From NCBI RefSeq assembly GCF_900156175.1, contig NZ_FTMV01000007.1, positions 186,001 to 250,000 on the forward strand: a stretch of DNA of 64,000 bases, given 5' to 3'. The notes below the pieces were generated by a model. That model worked only from the letters and a program-made list of their open reading frames with translations, did not search any database and had not been told where the DNA came from. The DNA comes from Janthinobacterium sp. TND4EL3 (GTDB taxonomy: Bacteria; Pseudomonadota; Gammaproteobacteria; Burkholderiales; Burkholderiaceae_D). The position numbers were made by a program, and so were the translations under genes. Below, piece after piece: positions 34,188 through 42,050 of this stretch; positions within the stretch are counted from its first letter, which is position 1; each line of letters begins with the position of its first letter.

Positions 34188-34633
34188 GTAAGGACAAGAG
34201 CATGCAGCAAGCAGACCAGCTGGCGCGCCTGGTGGCGTTTTACGAACACCTGAGTGTCGAAAACCTGGCCCAGCTCGGCGCCGTGTATGCGCCGCATGCC
34301 CGTTTCAAGGACCCCTTCAACGAGGTCGAAGGCCATGCCGCCATCCTGGCCATCTTCGAACACATGTTCGTACAGGTGGATGCGCCCCGTTTCATCGTCC
34401 TCGACAGCATGGGGCAGGGTGAGCAGGCGTTCCTTACCTGGGAGTTTCGTTTTCGCATGAAACGATGGCTGACGGGAGAGCAATGCATCCGTGGCGCCAC
34501 GCACGTGCGCTTCGATGCACAGGGACGGGTGCTATCGCACCGCGATTACTGGGATGTAGCCGAGGAATTGTATGAAAAGTTGCCCTTGCTGGGCAGTTTC
34601 ATGCGCATGCTCAAGCGTGCGGGCCGTCGCTAG
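34184..34633 (+). CDS. NTF2-like (SnoaL-type) protein
   Basis: 149 residues with the NTF2-like cone fold: helix (LARLVAFYEHLSVENLAQLGAVYA), then HARFKDPFNEVEGHAAILAIFEHMF, and a beta sheet ending in THVRFDAQGRVLSHRDYWDVAEE. Related SnoaL proteins act as isomerases, cyclases or binding proteins. It is the last gene of the operon, overlapping the SDR by four bases. A role in ring formation or isomerisation of the lipid product would fit, but that is inference. A long non-coding gap follows. Confidence 0.85.
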   Translation: MSKDKSMQQADQLARLVAFYEHLSVENLAQLGAVYAPHARFKDPFNEVEGHAAILAIFEHMFVQVDAPRFIVLDSMGQGEQAFLTWEFRFRMKRWLTGEQCIRGATHVRFDAQGRVLSHRDYWDVAEELYEKLPLLGSFMRMLKRAGRR

Positions 34634-34708
34634 CGCAGTTTTCTGCGCTTTTAAGCAAAAATTACTCAAAAGAAAAAGAAAATACTGCGCAAGGGCGCGT
34701 GGAAAAAC

Positions 34709-34722
34709 TTGATTTCGATCAA
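34709..34722. promoter_or_regulatory. Perfect FNR/ANR-type box with class II promoter spacing
   Basis: TTGAT-TTCG-ATCAA matches the FNR consensus TTGAT-N4-ATCAA at every position. Its centre is 34715.5. A TATACC -10 lies at 34745-34750, which puts the transcription start near 34757, about 41.5 bases from the centre; this is the class II spacing for a plus-strand transcript. No gene starts within 800 bases downstream, so the target is unknown. Confidence 0.7.
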
Positions 34723-35534
34723 AGTGTCGTTTATTTGACACAAATATACCGAAATACTTAGAAGGCAACATTGTAAGAAATTGTTTCAATTGATGAGGAA
34801 TTTGCAAGCAAGAGTCGTCCTCATGCATCGCAGCCGGGTACGTGGTGAGCGTACTCAACGGTATGAAAAACATTTCTATGTGAGCAATTTAAGTTACCGG
34901 AAAGTCAGTAATTGTATTGCTACTCTGGCCATTTTCCGGACGCGCGCAGCGACGTCGGAATTGGCGCCTACGCCCCTGAATAATGCGGCAATGCACCAAA
35001 ACCGGGCGCATTTTTCCCCCGTTTTGCACCTCCGGCAGCAAACATTGGCGATGCCGTGTATGCTTCGTCCCGTTTATCCATTATCACCTTACAAATTACA
35101 CGCATTGTCGTGTAAGTCGTGCAGGCTAAATGACGGGTAAAGCATGTTGACGTTTTGATCATGCGCCTGATACTGTTGCACTAATACAACGGGTGTCGAC
35201 TAGGCATGCGCTATGATGGAATGGTCAATCAGGCCAATGCATTGGTTGGCAAGGGGCACTGGCTCTGTCGCGTAGTACGGTTGGCGATGGCCGGGATGCC
35301 TGAAAAAGCCCCTGGCCTGGTACCGGAAGTAACATGTTGGAACTTGATGGAATGTGAAACGGTCGTTATAGTGCCGCTTCCGGTGCCCTTTGAGCACCGA
35401 ACCGGCGCACGAAAATACGGTCGTTATGCAACCTTCAAGCTTATCGGCGCAATAGCGTGCCGATACCGATATGACTGTTCCTCTGACCGGAACAGCAATG
35501 TGGCAGGTGGAGACCTTGCCCTCACTCATAAAAA

Positions 35535-35551
35535 GCGCTCTGCTAGAGCGC
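35535..35551. terminator. Hairpin before the porin gene; terminator-like on the minus strand
   Basis: GCGCTCT-GCT-AGAGCGC is a perfect 7-bp stem. On the minus strand it is followed by TTTTTA, so it could end a transcript antisense to the porin. On the plus strand it would be part of the porin leader, 55 bases before the start codon. Confidence 0.45.
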
Positions 35552-35606
35552 AGCTCGAGATGCATAGGCTGTATTACTTTTTGCTTCAAAATTAAAGGAA
35601 ATCGCA

Positions 35607-36677
35607 ATGAAAAAAACTCTGATCACCCTGGCAGTTCTGGCAGCAGCCACTGGCGTAGCCCAAGCTCAATCGAGCGTTGTTATCTACGGTACCGTTGACG
35701 CTGGTTTCGTCAGCGAGCGCGGCGGTGTTAACGGCAACGTTAACAAACTGGACAGCGGCGTTGCTTCGGCTTCCCGTCTGGGCTTCAAAGGCACCGAAGA
35801 TCTGGGCAGCGGCCTGTCGGCTCTGTTCCTGTTGGAAGCTGGTTTCGGCGTTGACACCGGCGCGCAAGGTAAAAACGAAGCCCTGTTCGGCCGTCAATCG
35901 TACGTTGGTCTGAGCAGCAAAACGACCGGTACCCTGACCCTGGGTCGTCAATACACGCCTTGGTACAACACCCTGTCGAAAGTTGCTGATCCATTCGCAG
36001 TGGGCTACGCTGGTTCCGCCAAGAACCTGTTCCCAGCGAACACCCGCACCAGCAACACCGTGCTGTACACCTCGCCAAACTTCAACGGCTTTGACGCTGA
36101 TGTTGCTTACACCTTCGGCGAAAAAGCTGATTCGAACAAATACGGCCGTCAAATCGGCGCGTCGGTTGGCTACGCGAACGGTCCTCTGAACGCACGTCTG
36201 GCTTACAACAACACCAGCAACGACGACGTCGGCGTTGAAGCCGGTAGCGCACGTAACTGGTTGGCTGCAGCTAACTACGACTTCGCAGTTGCTAAAGCTT
36301 ACGTTGCATACGGCGCGAACAAAGGCGCAAACAGCGCAAAGCACAACAACGAAGACCGTTTTGCTTACAGCCTGACCCAAGCATCGGCTGCTCCTAGCAC
36401 CGACAGCAACAACATCCTGGTCGGCGCAACCGTACCTGTTGGCCCAGCTGGCACCGTGATGGCTTCGTTCATCCGCACGAACGACAAAACCGCTGCTAAC
36501 GCTGATGCTGATCAATGGGCAGTGGGCTACTCGTACGCTCTGTCGAAGCGCACCAGCACCTACGCTTCGTACGCTAAGATCAAGAACAAAAACGGCGCAG
36601 GCTACACCGTTGGTAACAACAGCAACGTTGGTACGGGCGACAAAGCCTTCAACGTTGGCGTTCGTCACTCGTTCTAA
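35607..36677 (+). CDS. Gram-negative porin, general diffusion type
   Basis: 356 residues: a signal peptide (LITLAVLAAATGVAQAQSS), then a 16-stranded beta barrel whose first strand reads VVIYGTVDAGFVS and whose last ends in FNVGVRHSF, with the C-terminal Phe needed for outer-membrane assembly. A loop-3 region with acidic residues is present. It belongs to the betaproteobacterial Omp32/OpcP-like porins. Codon use differs sharply from the neighbours (GCT, GGT and AAC favoured, lower GC), the mark of very high expression. AAAGGA precedes the ATG. It is a single gene with its own hairpins and terminator. Confidence 0.96.
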   Translation: MKKTLITLAVLAAATGVAQAQSSVVIYGTVDAGFVSERGGVNGNVNKLDSGVASASRLGFKGTEDLGSGLSALFLLEAGFGVDTGAQGKNEALFGRQSYVGLSSKTTGTLTLGRQYTPWYNTLSKVADPFAVGYAGSAKNLFPANTRTSNTVLYTSPNFNGFDADVAYTFGEKADSNKYGRQIGASVGYANGPLNARLAYNNTSNDDVGVEAGSARNWLAAANYDFAVAKAYVAYGANKGANSAKHNNEDRFAYSLTQASAAPSTDSNNILVGATVPVGPAGTVMASFIRTNDKTAANADADQWAVGYSYALSKRTSTYASYAKIKNKNGAGYTVGNNSNVGTGDKAFNVGVRHSF

Positions 36678-36710
36678 TATTCGCGCAAGCGAAGCTTAGT
36701 ACCGCTGCAG

Positions 36711-36777
36711 GCATCCCTTCGGGGATGCTGCAAGCAAGGAAACGCGCTGTCTGGCTTCGGCCTGGCGGCGCGTTTTT
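36711..36777 (+). terminator. Porin 3' hairpin and terminator
   Basis: GCATCCC-TTCG-GGGATGC (36711-36728) is a UUCG-capped hairpin, likely an mRNA-stabilising element. It is followed by AAACGCGC pairing with GCGCGTTT (36740-36775), which ends in five T and acts as the terminator. Confidence 0.8.
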
Positions 36778-36828
36778 GCATGGGCGGCGCCAGTTATAAT
36801 GGCGCCGTTACTAAAGTAAAGGAATGCC

Positions 36829-37365
36829 ATGTATTCATACACCTCGCCGCGCCTGGCCGCCATGCTGGCCGCGCTGCTGCTCGCCGGCGCCACGGGCGCC
36901 GCTGTCGCTGCCAAGGGCAAGAAGCCTGCCGGACTGGAGCGCTACGGCGTGGCCGTCTACTCGGACCTGTGCCTGCAGAAGGACAGCGGCGAGATCGGCG
37001 GCCAGCGCGTGACCCTGCACCGCTTCGCCGAGGCCGATTCCGTCATCTATGAATTCACGGCAGGCGCCCTGAGCTGGCCCATCGTGGCCAACGACGTCAA
37101 CCTGGACGCCGCCACCGGCGCCTTCGATTTCACCATCGCCGGCGCCGACAATGAGGAGCGCACCATCGTCGGCAAGTTTTCCAAGGATGGGCAGACCCTG
37201 ACCCTGGAAGGCGATTATTGCGGCGGCAACGTGCGCATGCCCATGAAACTGAGCCGCGTGCGCGATTTCGGCCGCCCGCTGAAAAACTGCACGCCATGCC
37301 CGCCGATGCCGGAAGTGCCAGCGCAGGCGCCGGGGCAAGACAGCGCCGAGGCGCCCGCCGCCTGA
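36829..37365 (+). CDS. Secreted protein of unknown function
   Basis: 178 residues. A signal peptide (MLAALLLAGATGAAVAAKG) precedes a beta-rich mature protein with the stretches YGVAVYSDLCLQKDSGEIGG, FEADSVIYEFTAGALSWPIV-like strand and GKFSKDGQTLTLEGDYCGG, and a Pro/Ala tail. Four cysteines (CLQ, YCGG, NCTPC) could form disulfides. I recognise no named family. A terminator shared with the convergent ThDP enzyme follows, so it is a one-gene unit. It begins 50 bases after the porin terminator. Confidence 0.7.
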   Translation: MYSYTSPRLAAMLAALLLAGATGAAVAAKGKKPAGLERYGVAVYSDLCLQKDSGEIGGQRVTLHRFAEADSVIYEFTAGALSWPIVANDVNLDAATGAFDFTIAGADNEERTIVGKFSKDGQTLTLEGDYCGGNVRMPMKLSRVRDFGRPLKNCTPCPPMPEVPAQAPGQDSAEAPAA

Positions 37366-37385
37366 GTTGTTGTGATTTACGCATG

Positions 37386-37413
37386 AAAAAGGCCCGGTAT
37401 CGACCGGGCCTTT
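37386..37413. terminator. Bidirectional terminator between the secreted protein and the ThDP enzyme
   Basis: GGCCCGGT-ATCG-ACCGGGCC is a perfect 8-bp stem with five A before and three T after it. It lies 20 bases after the secreted-protein stop and 25 bases past the ThDP-enzyme stop. Confidence 0.85.
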
Positions 37414-37437
37414 GCCATTTTTAGCCTTGCAAGTGGC

Positions 37438-39141
37438 TTATTTTGCCGCTTGCGCCTTTTCCGCATTCGCGCGAATGGTGGCGAGCGTCGCGTTCGGCGT
37501 GATCAGGTTGCCGTCATAGCGCAGTTCGATCAAGGCCGGCAGCTTGTGCGCCCTGGCGTGCGCCAGCGCCCGCTGCAGGGCAGGGGCGAACTCTTCCGTC
37601 GTACTCACCACTTCGCCGTGCGCGCCATACGCCTGCGCCAGCGCCGCAAAATCCGGGTTGTGCAGGGTCGTGCCCGAGACGCGGCCCGGATAGTCGCGTT
37701 CCTGGTGCATGCGGATGGTGCCGAACATCTGGTTGTTGAAGACGATGATGACGACGCCCGCCTGGTATTGCACGGCGGTGGCCAGTTCCTGGCCATTCAT
37801 CATGTATTCGCCATCGCCGGCAAAGGTGATGACGGTGCGTTCCGGATGCACGATCTTCGCCGCCACGCCCGACGGCACGCCATAGCCCATGGCGCCGTTG
37901 GTCGGCGCCAGCTGGGTGCGCATGCCGCCGTAGCGGTAGAAACGGTGCGCCCACGAGGCGTAATTGCCGGCGCCGTTCGTCAGGATGGTATCCAGGGGAG
38001 CCTGCGCCATGATGTCCTGCGTCACTTGCCACAGATCCAGCGGGGCCTGGCCATCCTGGAAGATGGGCGGCTGCTCCTGGTAGGCGGCCAGCTCGGCCTT
38101 CGCTTCGGCCGGCGTATGTTTCCATGCGGAAGCATCGACGGGAGCCATGGCGGCCAGCATGGCGCAGACCTGCGGCATGCCGCTGTTGATCATCAGCTCG
38201 GCCTGGTAGACGCTGCCCAGCTCCTCGGCATCCGTATGGATGTGCACCAGGCGCTGGCGCGGCACGGGCGAGTCGAACAGGGTGTAGCCGCCCGTCGTCA
38301 TTTCGCCCAGGCGCGGGCCGATGGCGATGACCAGGTCGGCATTTTTCACGCGCGCGGCCAGTTTCGGGTTGATGCCGATGCCGACGTCGCCGATGTAGTT
38401 CGGGTGTGCATTGTCGAGCAAGTCCTGGAAGCGGAAGGCGCAGGCGACGGGCAGGTGATTCGCTTCGGCAAACTGTTGCAGGTCGGCGCAGGCTTGCGGT
38501 GTCCAGGTAGTGCCGCCGAGCAACACCAGCGGCTGTTTTGCCGTCGCCAGCATGCTGCGCAGCTGCTGCAACTGGGCGTCCGATGGCGCCGCCTGCACGG
38601 CCTGGTAGGCGCGCGTGTCGGCGACAGTCGCCATGGAAATGAGCATGTCTTCCGGCAGGGCCAGCACGACGGGGCCGGGACGCCCGCTGGTGGCGACTTG
38701 GAAGGCGCGCGCCAGGTATTCGGGGATGCGCTCGGCGCGGTCGATCTGCGCCACCCACTTGGCCATCTGGCCGTACATGCGGCGGTAGTCGATTTCCTGG
38801 AATGCTTCGCGGTCGACGAAATCGTTGCCCACCTGGCCGATGAAGAGGATCATCGGGGTGGAGTCCTGGTATGCCGTGTGCACGCCGATCGAGGCGTTGG
38901 TGGCGCCCGGACCGCGCGTGACGAAACAGATGCCCGGCTTGCCCGTCAGCTTGCCGTAGGCTTCGGCCATGAAGGCGGCGCCGCCTTCCTGGCGGTTGAT
39001 GATGAAGCGGATGCCCGAGTCGTGCAGGGCGTCGAGCACGTCGAGGTAGCTTTCGCCAGGCACGCCAAAAGCGGTGTCGACACCGTGGATCTGCAGGGCA
39101 TCGACCAGGATCTGGCCGCCGGTACGGGGTTGTTGCGTCAT
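37438..39141 (-). CDS. Thiamine-diphosphate-binding enzyme, acetolactate-synthase-like
   Basis: 567 residues with the three-domain ThDP fold. The N-terminal pyrimidine-binding domain has the catalytic Glu in NRQEGGAAFMAEAYGKLTG; the C-terminal domain has GDGEYMMNGQELATA...NN, the ThDP-magnesium motif. Family members condense or decarboxylate 2-keto acids. No small regulatory subunit follows, so a housekeeping acetolactate synthase is unlikely; benzoylformate-type or other 2-keto-acid activities remain open. The start is ATG 39141, with AAGAG ahead. Single gene between two terminators. Confidence 0.85.
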   Translation of the reverse strand: MTQQPRTGGQILVDALQIHGVDTAFGVPGESYLDVLDALHDSGIRFIINRQEGGAAFMAEAYGKLTGKPGICFVTRGPGATNASIGVHTAYQDSTPMILFIGQVGNDFVDREAFQEIDYRRMYGQMAKWVAQIDRAERIPEYLARAFQVATSGRPGPVVLALPEDMLISMATVADTRAYQAVQAAPSDAQLQQLRSMLATAKQPLVLLGGTTWTPQACADLQQFAEANHLPVACAFRFQDLLDNAHPNYIGDVGIGINPKLAARVKNADLVIAIGPRLGEMTTGGYTLFDSPVPRQRLVHIHTDAEELGSVYQAELMINSGMPQVCAMLAAMAPVDASAWKHTPAEAKAELAAYQEQPPIFQDGQAPLDLWQVTQDIMAQAPLDTILTNGAGNYASWAHRFYRYGGMRTQLAPTNGAMGYGVPSGVAAKIVHPERTVITFAGDGEYMMNGQELATAVQYQAGVVIIVFNNQMFGTIRMHQERDYPGRVSGTTLHNPDFAALAQAYGAHGEVVSTTEEFAPALQRALAHARAHKLPALIELRYDGNLITPNATLATIRANAEKAQAAK

Positions 39142-39366
39142 GTTCGGCTCTTTATATTCTAGTGGGTGGCAAAGAAAAATCGGGCAAGCGAAGCGCATGC
39201 ACTGGCGATGCAGGCAGCTTGCGCCATTCTATGTGAGCCGATTTGGCCCGGCTTTTGAAATGGCGACACCGAATTACACAATCCCCCGGGCCATGGCCGG
39301 ACGTGGGGCCCGGCGAGCGGTGCCGTTCCCGCACAGGCCTTTTTGCAGAAACATGCTGCGGCGCGG

Positions 39367-39372
39367 TACAAT
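39367..39372 (+). promoter_or_regulatory. Predicted -10 of the RNase P RNA promoter
   Basis: TACAAT lies 5 bases before the first RNA base, with a weak TTGCAG -35 18 bases upstream (39343-39348). It fits a standard housekeeping promoter. Confidence 0.5.
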
Positions 39373-39377
39373 GGCGG

Positions 39378-39720
39378 GTGAAGCAGGCCAGACAGTCGCT
39401 GGCCGGCGCAGCAATGCGCTGGCGGGAGGAAGGTCCGGACTCCATAGAGCGGGGTGACGGTTAACGGCCGTCCGTCGAAAGCCGCAAGGTATAAGGCGAG
39501 GAATAGGGCCACAGAGACGAGCGTATTAAGTTACGGTGAAACGCGGTAACCTCCACCTGGTGCAATTTCAAATAGGCACGCGATGATGCTGCTCGCGGAG
39601 CGTGCGGGTAGAAAGCTTGAGCGCCCGAGTAATCTGGCGCCTAGAGGAATGACTGTCATAGTGCCGACCTGCAAGGGAAGGCGCCGTAACAAAATCCGGC
39701 CTACCGGCCTGCTTCACTTG
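39378..39720 (+). ncRNA. rnpB: RNase P RNA, bacterial type A
   Basis: The ribozyme of RNase P, which cuts the 5' leader from tRNA precursors. The ends pair as expected: GTGAAGCAGGCC at 39378 with GGCCTGCTTCAC at 39706-39717 (helix P1). The conserved GGAGGAAGGTCCGGACTCC (P4/CR-I) follows, and the closing core contains AGAGGAATGACTGTC. About 343 nucleotides, the normal size for a type A RNA. It lies just upstream of the mraZ region with its own terminator. Confidence 0.95.
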
Positions 39721-39784
39721 AATTCCTGCTTCCTGGCTTGCCGGGGAGTATCTCGGCCGCGGCGCCTTGCCTGCTGCGCGCCCC

Positions 39785-39812
39785 AAAAAGCCCCCGTAAA
39801 GGGGCTTTTTTT
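39785..39812 (+). terminator. Terminator of the RNase P RNA gene
   Basis: AAAAAGCCCC pairs with GGGGCTTTTT across CGTAAA, followed by more T (TTTTTTTG). It lies 65 bases after the end of the RNA. Confidence 0.9.
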
Positions 39813-40255
39813 GTTTCCAAAAATATAGCAATGAAGATAAAGTTGTATATACAACTAAAGTGGGCATTTGTTTAAAGTTTCTTGTTTCTAATTAATTGCT
39901 GCATTGCAAAAATAGTTTTCTCGCGGCAGTCCAGCCCCTGAAAACAGCGCCGATGCGCGCCATGGGTGGATTTTTTTTGCTTTAAACCAAGTCTTTCAAT
40001 GGGGCTGATTGCTGTTGTGCCTGGATGACGAAAGTATTGTCATGTGTCAACTAACTGTAAAAAATTCAATTTTTCGATTTCGTTTTTTTCGATGTTTACG
40101 GTAGGAAAACACATGTGTGCAGATGAGGTAGCACATTCACTATCTTTCATAAGTATCTAATTTATCGATATATTTTTATTTGAGACTCCTTCAACGATAT
40201 GCGCTAAGTCCTTAATTTCATTAATAAAATTCCTGTTTTACCAATCGGAAACCGC
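39813..40255. other. AT-rich spacer before the dcw cluster
   Basis: About 440 bases, much more AT-rich than the surroundings. No gene, repeat or RNA structure stands out. Its lower end carries the mraZ promoter. The composition suggests a regulatory spacer, possibly for a nucleoid protein or several promoters. Confidence 0.5.
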
Positions 40256-40284
40256 TTGACCACTATCTTTGCTTCCTCTAAAGT
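40256..40284 (+). promoter_or_regulatory. Predicted dcw promoter (Pmra)
   Basis: TTGACC (40256-40261), 17 bases, then TAAAGT (40279-40284). Transcription would start near 40291, inside the MraZ boxes, so MraZ could block it. Confidence 0.6.
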
Positions 40285-40322
40285 GGGCAACTGTGTGAAA
40301 AAGTGTGTTTTTGTGGGAAATT
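40283..40322 (+). promoter_or_regulatory. MraZ operator, four direct repeats
   Basis: GTGGG at 40283 and 40313 and GTGTG at 40293 and 40303 occur at an exact 10-base period. MraZ binds TGGGN repeats with 5-base spacers near its own promoter, so this is the autoregulatory site. The two inner copies are degenerate (GTGTG). Confidence 0.75.
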
Positions 40323-40377
40323 TTCCCTTTTCATCGTGATGCGCAAGCATCGCAACCCCAGCTCAAAAAGGTCTTCC

Positions 40378-40806
40378 GTGTTTCAAGGCGCGTCCGCAAT
40401 CAATCTCGATGCCAAAGGCAGGATGTCTATCCCTGCCAAGCACCGTGACGCGCTGGCGATCCAATGCGAAGGCCGCTTGACCCTGACCAAACACCCTGAT
40501 GGCTGCCTGCTGTTTTTCCCCCGCCCCGTGTGGGAAAGCCACCGCCAGCAAATCGCCGCCTGGCCCATGTCGGCGCGCGCCTGGCAGCGCATCTTCCTCG
40601 GCAACGCCTGCGACGTCGAGCTGGACTCGGCCGGCCGCGTGCTGATCTCTCCTGAGTTGCGCAACGCCGTCGGGCTGTCGCGCGAAGTCATGATGATCGG
40701 CATGGGCAGCCATTTTGAAATATGGGATGCCGCCAAGCTGGCCGACAAAGAACAGCAGGCGATCGATGCCGGCACCCCCGATGTACTTTCCAATTTTTCT
40801 TTCTAA
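40378..40806 (+). CDS. mraZ: MraZ, transcriptional regulator of the dcw cluster
   Basis: 142 residues, the canonical length, once the start is taken at GTG 40378, where AAGG lies 6 bases upstream and the product begins with the family-typical [18 protein letters not shown]. Two AbrB-like DxxGR motifs are present: [13 protein letters not shown] and [13 protein letters not shown]. MraZ forms a ring and represses its own operon through the repeats upstream. The first gene of the dcw cluster, 9 bases before rsmH. Confidence 0.96.
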   Translation: MFQGASAINLDAKGRMSIPAKHRDALAIQCEGRLTLTKHPDGCLLFFPRPVWESHRQQIAAWPMSARAWQRIFLGNACDVELDSAGRVLISPELRNAVGLSREVMMIGMGSHFEIWDAAKLADKEQQAIDAGTPDVLSNFSF

Positions 40807-40815
40807 GGCTCCGTA

Positions 40816-41784
40816 ATGACACAACTCACGGTGCCGGAATTTCAGCATCGCACGGTGCTGCTCGATGAAGCGGTCGATGCGCTCGACCTGTCGGGCGACC
40901 GCGCGCACGGCATTTACGTCGATGGCACGTTTGGCCGCGGCGGACATAGCCGCTTGATCCTGTCGCGCCTGGCGCTTGACGCGCGCCTGATCGGCTTCGA
41001 CAAGGATTTGCAGGCCATCGCCACGGCCGAACAGATTGCCGACCCCCGTTTTCAGATTGTCCATGACAGCTTTGCCACCATGACGGCCAGCCTGGCCGAA
41101 CGTGGCGTGCAGCAGGTGGACGGCATCCTGCTCGACCTGGGCATCTCGTCGCCGCAGGTCGACGACGCGGCGCGCGGTTTCAGCTTCCGCAACGACGGAC
41201 CGCTGGACATGCGCATGGATACCACGCGCGGCATTTCCGCGGCCGAGTGGCTGGCAGTGGAAACCGAGCAGAATTTAGAGAAAGTGATACGCGATTATGG
41301 GGAAGAACGGTTTGCTTTTCAGATTGCAAAGGCGATTGTTGCTGGCCGGGCAGTCCAGCCAATTTCAAGCACACGACAGCTTGCCGGCATCGTGGCAGGC
41401 GCCGTCAAGACCCGCGAGAAGGGTAAGGACCCCGCTACCCGCACCTTTCAGGCCATACGCATTTTCATTAACAAAGAGCTCGAGGATCTCGAGACCGGTC
41501 TGAACCAGGCATATGCCTGCCTGGCGCCCGGCGCGCGCATGGCCGTGATCAGTTTTCATTCGCTGGAAGACCGCATGGTCAAGCGCTTCTTCGCCTCGAA
41601 GGCGAACGTGGCGCAGCCGGACCGCCGCCTGCCGATCCGCGCGGTGGACTTGCCGCAGCCGGAAATGAAGCTGATTTCGAAGATGAAGCCGTCCGACGCC
41701 GAAATCGAGGGCAATCCCCGTGCGCGTTCGGCCGTGATGCGCGTGGCCCAGCGTTTGCCCATTCCAGCTGGCGGTCCCCGATGA
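40816..41784 (+). CDS. rsmH: 16S rRNA (cytosine-1402-N4) methyltransferase RsmH (MraW)
   Basis: 322 residues. An SAM motif ([16 protein letters not shown]) is near residue 35, followed by [20 protein letters not shown] and the RMDTTRG and [14 protein letters not shown] motifs. RsmH methylates C1402 of 16S rRNA in the ribosomal P site. It starts 9 bases after mraZ with AAGG ahead and overlaps the ftsL start by four bases. Confidence 0.97.
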   Translation: MTQLTVPEFQHRTVLLDEAVDALDLSGDRAHGIYVDGTFGRGGHSRLILSRLALDARLIGFDKDLQAIATAEQIADPRFQIVHDSFATMTASLAERGVQQVDGILLDLGISSPQVDDAARGFSFRNDGPLDMRMDTTRGISAAEWLAVETEQNLEKVIRDYGEERFAFQIAKAIVAGRAVQPISSTRQLAGIVAGAVKTREKGKDPATRTFQAIRIFINKELEDLETGLNQAYACLAPGARMAVISFHSLEDRMVKRFFASKANVAQPDRRLPIRAVDLPQPEMKLISKMKPSDAEIEGNPRARSAVMRVAQRLPIPAGGPR

Positions 41785-42050
41785 CTGGCAAGCTGTGTGT
41801 CGTGCTGTCGGCCCTGCTGGTGTGCTGCGGCCTGTCGCTGGTGAACGCGCAGTACCAGTCGCGCCACCTACTGATCGACCTGGAGCGCGCGCAAGCGCTG
41901 TCGCGCCAGCTCGACATCGACTGGGCGCAACTGCAGCTGGACCAGTCCACCCTGGGCAAGCATGAACGCATCGAAGCGATTGCACGACGCGACCTGAGCA
42001 TGACGCCATTGACGGCGGCACGCACGCAATACCTGACGGAGGGCGAATAA
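41781..42050 (+). CDS. ftsL: Cell division protein FtsL
   Basis: 89 residues. A short cytoplasmic start, one membrane helix ([19 protein letters not shown]) and a periplasmic coiled-coil ([24 protein letters not shown]) with leucine heptads. FtsL joins FtsB and FtsQ in the divisome subcomplex that activates FtsW-FtsI. It overlaps rsmH by four bases, and its TAA shares an A with the ftsI start. Confidence 0.94.
   Translation: MTGKLCVVLSALLVCCGLSLVNAQYQSRHLLIDLERAQALSRQLDIDWAQLQLDQSTLGKHERIEAIARRDLSMTPLTAARTQYLTEGE

Larger units (their letters stand above)
34634..35606 (+). other. 973-base gap before the porin: non-coding, with regulatory signals
   Basis: No gene with a convincing start and ribosome site was found. 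It contains the FNR-type box at 34709-34722, a stem (ATGAGGA/TCCTCAT, about 34793-34825), a weak promoter-like TTGACG at 35147, two copies of CGGTCGTTAT (35360-35369 and 35419-35428) around a hairpin (CGGTGC/GCACCG, 35381-35399), and a perfect hairpin at 35535-35551. A small RNA or a long porin leader could be encoded here. Confidence 0.55.

Noticed and set aside
34735..34763. A sigma-70 promoter using TTGACA at 34735
   Set aside because: No -10 at 16-18 bases (TTAGAA is poor); the FNR-type arrangement explains the region better.
35206..35595. A 129-codon frame before the porin
   Set aside because: No ribosome site, no recognisable domain, and it runs through the repeats and hairpins of the leader.
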